Shown here: one piece after another, positions 60,486 to 64,000 of the stretch
Position numbering within the stretch: the stretch's first letter is position 1
How the letters are laid out: each line of letters begins with the position of its first letter
Source of the DNA: Catenovulum sp052056295
GTDB taxonomy: Bacteria > Pseudomonadota > Gammaproteobacteria > Enterobacterales > Alteromonadaceae
NCBI RefSeq assembly: GCF_052056295.1
Contig: NZ_CP182493.1
Coordinates: 1,364,001-1,428,000 of the forward strand
DNA: 64,000 nucleotides
Direction: 5' to 3'
Position numbers and translations under genes: made by a program
Notes under the pieces: model-generated
The model's input: only the letters and a program-made list of their open reading frames with translations
What the model was told of the DNA's origin: nothing
Database searches by the model: none

Positions 60486-60809
60486 TTATTCAGCAGACTG
60501 AACAAAAGGTAGTTCTTTACGCCAAGCTTCGAAACCACCGTCCATACTATAAACGTCTTCGAAGCCTTGCTGTGCGATATACTGCGCCGCCCCTTGGCTA
60601 GAAACGCCATGGTAACAAACAACAATAACCGGCTGGTCAAAGTCTGCTTCCGCCATAAAGGCGTTTAATGTGCCATTGGTTAAATGATACGCGCCTTCAA
60701 TATGCGCTGAGTTAAATGAAGCTTCATCACGAATGTCGACTATTTTAATATCATCAGTCTCTTGAAGTTCAGCTACTTGCTGACAACTAATATGTTTAAA
60801 TTCAGACAT
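60486..60809 (-). CDS. glpE: Thiosulphate sulphurtransferase GlpE (rhodanese)
   Basis: 107 aa single rhodanese domain with active Cys65 in VVCYHGVSSQGAA. DIRDEASFNSAHIEGAYHL is the usual first motif. Transfers sulphane sulphur to cyanide or thioredoxin. Adjacent to glpG as in E. coli. Confidence 0.93.
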   Translation of the reverse strand: MSEFKHISCQQVAELQETDDIKIVDIRDEASFNSAHIEGAYHLTNGTLNAFMAEADFDQPVIVVCYHGVSSQGAAQYIAQQGFEDVYSMDGGFEAWRKELPFVQSAE

Positions 60810-60814
60810 ATAAA

Positions 60815-61399
60815 TTACTCAGCGGCAAAAACTAAATTAAAACTAACAGGTACAGAATAAGTAATAGATGGTAATCCTGCTAATTCTTGCAGTTTATTAA
60901 TACCTTCTATCAATGAAAAATCTGCGGCATTAATAATCACAGAGCCAAGACTATTGACAAATAATTGGCCGTTATTGCCTTTAATTACAGAGACAGCTAG
61001 GGATAAATCCTGTTTATGACCATGAAGCTCTAGCTGAGCAACTAACTCTAATGTTTTTGGCTCGCCAACAGCTAAATTAGTTAACACACTGCTATCAACT
61101 TTTGCACTAATTGTCGCATTGGCAAATTTGTCTGTTTCAAACAAATATTTTTGCATACGTTCGTTACGAATTGGAATATTCGTTTCAACCGAGCTTAAAT
61201 CAATAGTCAATTCAACTTGACCATTATCAGCGACTTTACCCGAAACTTTTTTGAAAGAATGCTGTTCAATAATTTGTGCTTTTTTAGTCGATAAAAAATT
61301 CAATTGAGAAGTTTGTTCATCTAATTTCCAGCCGGCAAAAGCTTGGTTTGCAAAAGCTAAACCAAGTGCTGCTGAAATTAAAAGTGCGCGCAATTTCAT
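60815..61399 (-). CDS. YceI-family periplasmic lipocalin-like protein
   Basis: 194 aa from the ATG 61399. The longer ORF upstream would put the signal peptide internally. Signal peptide (MKLRALLISAALGLAFANQAFA), then the YceI fold: GWKLDEQTSQLNFLSTKK, ISGKV-like FKKVSGKV, IDLSSVETNIPIRNERM and FPHA-type ELHGHKQDL. It probably binds an isoprenoid or lipid in the periplasm. 5 bp upstream of glpE and 2 bp downstream of cysQ. Confidence 0.9.
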   Translation of the reverse strand: MKLRALLISAALGLAFANQAFAGWKLDEQTSQLNFLSTKKAQIIEQHSFKKVSGKVADNGQVELTIDLSSVETNIPIRNERMQKYLFETDKFANATISAKVDSSVLTNLAVGEPKTLELVAQLELHGHKQDLSLAVSVIKGNNGQLFVNSLGSVIINAADFSLIEGINKLQELAGLPSITYSVPVSFNLVFAAE

Positions 61400-61401
61400 T
61401 G

Positions 61402-62244
61402 TTATAATGTCCTTTGAGTCTTGTGAGGAATGATTACTTTTTTCCAATCTACTTTTCTGTCACCAATCACGATAAAATCTGGGTTGGCTAAAGTTTCACG
61501 TTGGTTATAGCTTAACGCATTAAATTCGCTATCTAAAATGTTACCACCGGCTTCACGCAAAATACAGTGGCTCGCCCCGGTGTCCCACTCACCCGTAGGG
61601 CCTACACGCAAATAAAAATCTGCACCACCTTCAGCTATCATACAGCTTTTTAGCGAACAGCTACCAAGTGCGACTTTTTGGTGTTGCTCAGCGTCAACCA
61701 AATATTGGCCAACCGTATTAGACTTCTGTACTCGCGATACAGCTAGACGCAAATCAGCCGTGGTGAAGTCTTTACGCGAATATTTAGTCACATGAATTGA
61801 TTCTATATTTTGACCAACCTGCTTAAATGCACCTTGTTGTTTAATGGCATAATACCAAGTGCCTTGAGTTGGCCAATAAATAACCCCAAGCACAGGTTCA
61901 CCTTCTACAACTAGAGCTATATTCACCGCAAAGTCACCACTGCGTGATACAAACTCTTGCGTCCCGTCCATAGGGTCTAATAACCAATAAGCCTGCCAGG
62001 TTTTCCTTTCTGTAAAAGAAAATTCACATGACTCTTCTGACAAAATAGGGATACTTGGTGTGAGCTTTTGCAAACCTTCAGTCAATACTTCATTGGCTGC
62101 ATAGTCAGCAGAAGTGACTGGTGATTCGTCGTCTTTTTGATAAAGATCAAAATCACCTTCGTTGTATATAGCCATAATGGCTTCGCCTGCTTGATAGGCG
62201 ATTGTTTTTACGTCGTCCAATAACTCGGCTGGATCAGGTCTCAT
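61402..62244 (-). CDS. cysQ: 3'(2'),5'-bisphosphate nucleotidase CysQ
   Basis: 280 aa inositol-phosphatase fold. Metal sites LSEES and WLLDPMDGTQEF, plus EWDTGASHCILREAGG near the C-terminus. It hydrolyses 3'-phosphoadenosine 5'-phosphate from sulphate assimilation. Overlaps nudE by 11 bp and is near-contiguous with the YceI gene. Confidence 0.94.
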   Translation of the reverse strand: MRPDPAELLDDVKTIAYQAGEAIMAIYNEGDFDLYQKDDESPVTSADYAANEVLTEGLQKLTPSIPILSEESCEFSFTERKTWQAYWLLDPMDGTQEFVSRSGDFAVNIALVVEGEPVLGVIYWPTQGTWYYAIKQQGAFKQVGQNIESIHVTKYSRKDFTTADLRLAVSRVQKSNTVGQYLVDAEQHQKVALGSCSLKSCMIAEGGADFYLRVGPTGEWDTGASHCILREAGGNILDSEFNALSYNQRETLANPDFIVIGDRKVDWKKVIIPHKTQRTL

Positions 62245-62812
62245 TGGTTGTCTTAAAATATTTTCTCGCTAAAAATAGAGCGGCAACACTTCGGGCTTCG
62301 GTAAAGTCTTCGCGCGCCAGCAGTTCATCTATATTATGGACTGACCAAGGCACAATATCCAAGGGTTCTGGCTCATCTCCCTCAAGTTTTTGCGGATAAA
62401 GTGATTTTGCTAACAAAATATGCATGCTAGAACGGAAATATCCTGGTGCCATAGTTAAACTTTTCAGCGAAACTGTTTCTTTACAGCCCATACCTATCTC
62501 TTCTTGTAACTCGCGGTCAGCCGCTTGCTCAGGTGTTTCACCTTGGTCAATTAAACCTTTTGGGAAACCTAGCTGATAATCGTGTGTACCAGCTGCGTAT
62601 TCGCGCACCAAAATAAAGGTTTCATCATCCAACATAGGCACCATCATCACAGCACCACTGCCTTTGCGATTTCCACGTAATCTTTCGTATTCGCGCTCTT
62701 CGCCATTACTAAATTTTAGCTGTAAGGTTTCTATACGAAACAGTCGGCTTTGCGCGACAACTTCTGAGTCTAAAATTTCCGGCAATATTTTTTCTTCGAG
62801 TCCTTTTTTCAT
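62234..62812 (-). CDS. nudE: ADP compounds hydrolase NudE
   Basis: 192 aa nudix enzyme. Box G-LIDQGETPEQAADRELQEEIGMGC (G-x5-E-x7-RELxEEIG) with upstream YAAGTHDYQLGFPKG. It cleaves ADP-ribose, NADH and Ap3A. Divergent from the yrfG-like gene by 48 bp, the same neighbourhood as in E. coli. Confidence 0.94.
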   Translation of the reverse strand: MKKGLEEKILPEILDSEVVAQSRLFRIETLQLKFSNGEEREYERLRGNRKGSGAVMMVPMLDDETFILVREYAAGTHDYQLGFPKGLIDQGETPEQAADRELQEEIGMGCKETVSLKSLTMAPGYFRSSMHILLAKSLYPQKLEGDEPEPLDIVPWSVHNIDELLAREDFTEARSVAALFLARKYFKTTNET

Positions 62813-62860
62813 TGCTTTGATATACTCATGTAAATTTTGTTTGAAAGTATAACATTAATT

Positions 62861-63550
62861 ATGACGCTGCAATGGCAAGATATCGACACTGTGTTGTTAG
62901 ATATGGACGGCACCCTACTCGATTTACATTTTGACAATTATTTTTGGTTACAACATCTACCCAAACGCTACGCACAAATTTTTAATGTGGATGTACTCAG
63001 CATTGAAAACCGCTTACACCAAATGTATGCAGAAATGCAGGGGAAATTGCAGTGGTATTGTTTTGACTGGTGGGCACAGCAGTTACAAGTGGATATTGTT
63101 GAACTTAAACAGGAGATCACCCATTTAATTGAAATTCGCCCAAGTGTGACTGAGTTTTTGCAAAGTCTACAACAATCACATTGCCGGGTGATTTTATTAA
63201 CCAATTCACACCCTGCAGGCATGCAGCTTAAATTTGATAAAACCGGTATTGATCGATATTTTGATGAGATTGTGAGCAGCCATGATTATGGTTTTTGCAA
63301 AGAGCAGCAAGAATTTTGGCAAGCCGCTGAACGTCATTTAAAGTTTGATAAGCGCCGTTGTTTATTTATTGACGATAGTTTGCCAGTATTAACCGCGGCA
63401 AAGAAATTTGGCATCGCTTTTAATATAGCGGTTGAAAACCCGGATAGTAAAAAGCCTGCTAACTCATTTAGTGATTTTGAAAGTGTCAGTGATTTTGAGC
63501 AGTTGACTAGGAAGCTGTCTGATATTGCGTCTAGACCGAACACTTTCTAA
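62861..63550 (+). CDS. HAD-family nucleotidase, YrfG-like (GMP/IMP)
   Basis: 229 aa from the ATG 62861 (an earlier TTG has no ribosome site). HAD motif I LLDMDGTLLDLHFDNYFW, motif II LLTNSHP, motif III with lysine and motif IV CLFIDDSLPVL. Dephosphorylates purine nucleotides in the E. coli homologue. Next to nudE as expected. Confidence 0.92.
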   Translation: MTLQWQDIDTVLLDMDGTLLDLHFDNYFWLQHLPKRYAQIFNVDVLSIENRLHQMYAEMQGKLQWYCFDWWAQQLQVDIVELKQEITHLIEIRPSVTEFLQSLQQSHCRVILLTNSHPAGMQLKFDKTGIDRYFDEIVSSHDYGFCKEQQEFWQAAERHLKFDKRRCLFIDDSLPVLTAAKKFGIAFNIAVENPDSKKPANSFSDFESVSDFEQLTRKLSDIASRPNTF

Positions 63551-63603
63551 TAGTAGTGCTATACAGCAACACCCTTGAGTTGATCGCTTAAAATTAGGTG
63601 CAC

Positions 63604-63955
63604 AGGCGCTTGGAAGTTGCAGTCACTTCGCCAAACGCTTCAAGCCATCCGTGGTCGCTCGCCAATTACCTCCATGTAATTGGAGGTTGGCTCACTGTCT
63701 CCAACTCCCAAACACCAGAATAACCAACTTCATCGCTGTATTTGATTGTACGCAATTCTTAAGTCGAAAATTTAAATTCAGCCACATTACATTGGTAGAA
63801 GCAAGTATCGAAAAGCGACATCAATGTTACGAAAGATGGTTGGGAGTGTTTTTTGCAAAACTTCCAATCGGTAGGGATACCGTTTGAGAGCGGGCCATGG
63901 ATGGCCTTGCAGCGCTTTTGCAAAAAAATGCTCTAACCAGCTTGAGCTTGAAGAT
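63604..63955. repeat. Intergenic palindromic repeat cluster C
   Basis: Two hairpins in the same settings as B1 but with different stems: CCAATTAC/GTAATTGG (63662-63669/63676-63683, loop CTCCAT) after GGTCGCTC, and AATCGGTA/TACCGTTT (63866-63885, loop GGGA, one mismatch) after TTTGCAAAACTTCC and before GAG-CGGGCCATGGATGGCC. Ends CTAACCAGCTTGAGCTT. From 63956 only a ribosome-site-like AAGGGGAAGGG and a terminal ATG (63998-64000) are seen, which could start the next gene. Confidence 0.78.
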
Positions 63956-64000
63956 TCACCGGATAACCAGCGATTAAAAAAAGGGGAAGGGACATAAATG

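Noticed and set aside
63651..63887. 78-aa open frame in repeat C
   Set aside because: It spans two hairpins of the repeat family. No domain or start signal.
1..64000. tRNA or rRNA genes
   Set aside because: I looked for cloverleaf ends and conserved rRNA stretches in the gaps between genes and saw none. A tool search would be needed to exclude them.

Overview
The window is chromosomal DNA of an AT-rich marine-type gammaproteobacterium. Gene content (ftsY-ftsE-ftsX with divergent rsmD, crp, epmB/efp/epmA, erpA, nfuA, zapD-yacG beside pilB-pilC-pilD-coaE, nudE with divergent yrfG, glpG-glpE, greB) points to the order Alteromonadales. That placement is inferred from protein resemblance, not from a search. 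There is no phage, IS element, CRISPR array, rRNA or tRNA that I could recognise. Most of the window is compact core genome, and the unusual parts are a few operons and a family of intergenic palindromic repeats.

Layout. 1-7327 (minus): a tightly coupled operon holding two LPP20-like secreted proteins, an MltC-like lytic transglycosylase, a TPR/membrane protein, a TPR lipoprotein, and an MCE lipid-transport module (MlaE-like permease, an ABC ATPase-like protein lacking the Walker A lysine, and an MCE protein). It runs into a truncated ninth gene at the window edge. 7459-9909: crp, mscS and a DUF481 outer-membrane protein. 9977-14693: ftsXEY, rsmD, a cold-shock gene with a switch-like leader, and a UPF0114 gene. 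14747-25133: nudix hydrolase, diguanylate cyclase, tesB, then a five-gene minus-strand signalling operon (TPR/beta-barrel protein, FecR-domain protein, metallo-beta-lactamase-fold protein, CHASE2-adenylate cyclase, GAF/HD-GYP phosphodiesterase). 25301-32648: transglutaminase-like protein, polysaccharide deacetylase, MATE transporter, nfuA, M14 peptidase, greB. 32703-35182: a DesK/DesR-type two-component pair and a TPR protein.

35183-40742: the repeat-rich part. A YjfB-like motility gene and the EF-P modification set (epmB, efp, epmA) lie between two repeat clusters, followed by a TlpA-like thioredoxin. 40778-47709: erpA, a DUF6776-like protein, a ClC channel, hemJ, a cnoX-like gene and cheR-cheD-cheB. 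47803-50724: moaA-mobA-moaB-moaC-moaD behind a candidate molybdenum-cofactor riboswitch, with no moaE. 51244-57418: type IV pilus genes pilA, pilB, pilC, pilD, then coaE, zapD, yacG. 57675-63550: ubiC-ubiA, a FliL-like protein, glpE-glpG, a YceI protein, cysQ-nudE and a YrfG-like nucleotidase. The window ends in another repeat cluster.

The items most worth a second look are the MCE/LPP20/transglycosylase operon with its degenerate ATPase, the second-messenger operon at 17.5-25.1 kb, and the intergenic repeats. The repeats keep their loops and flanks, while their stem arms change sequence but remain self-complementary.
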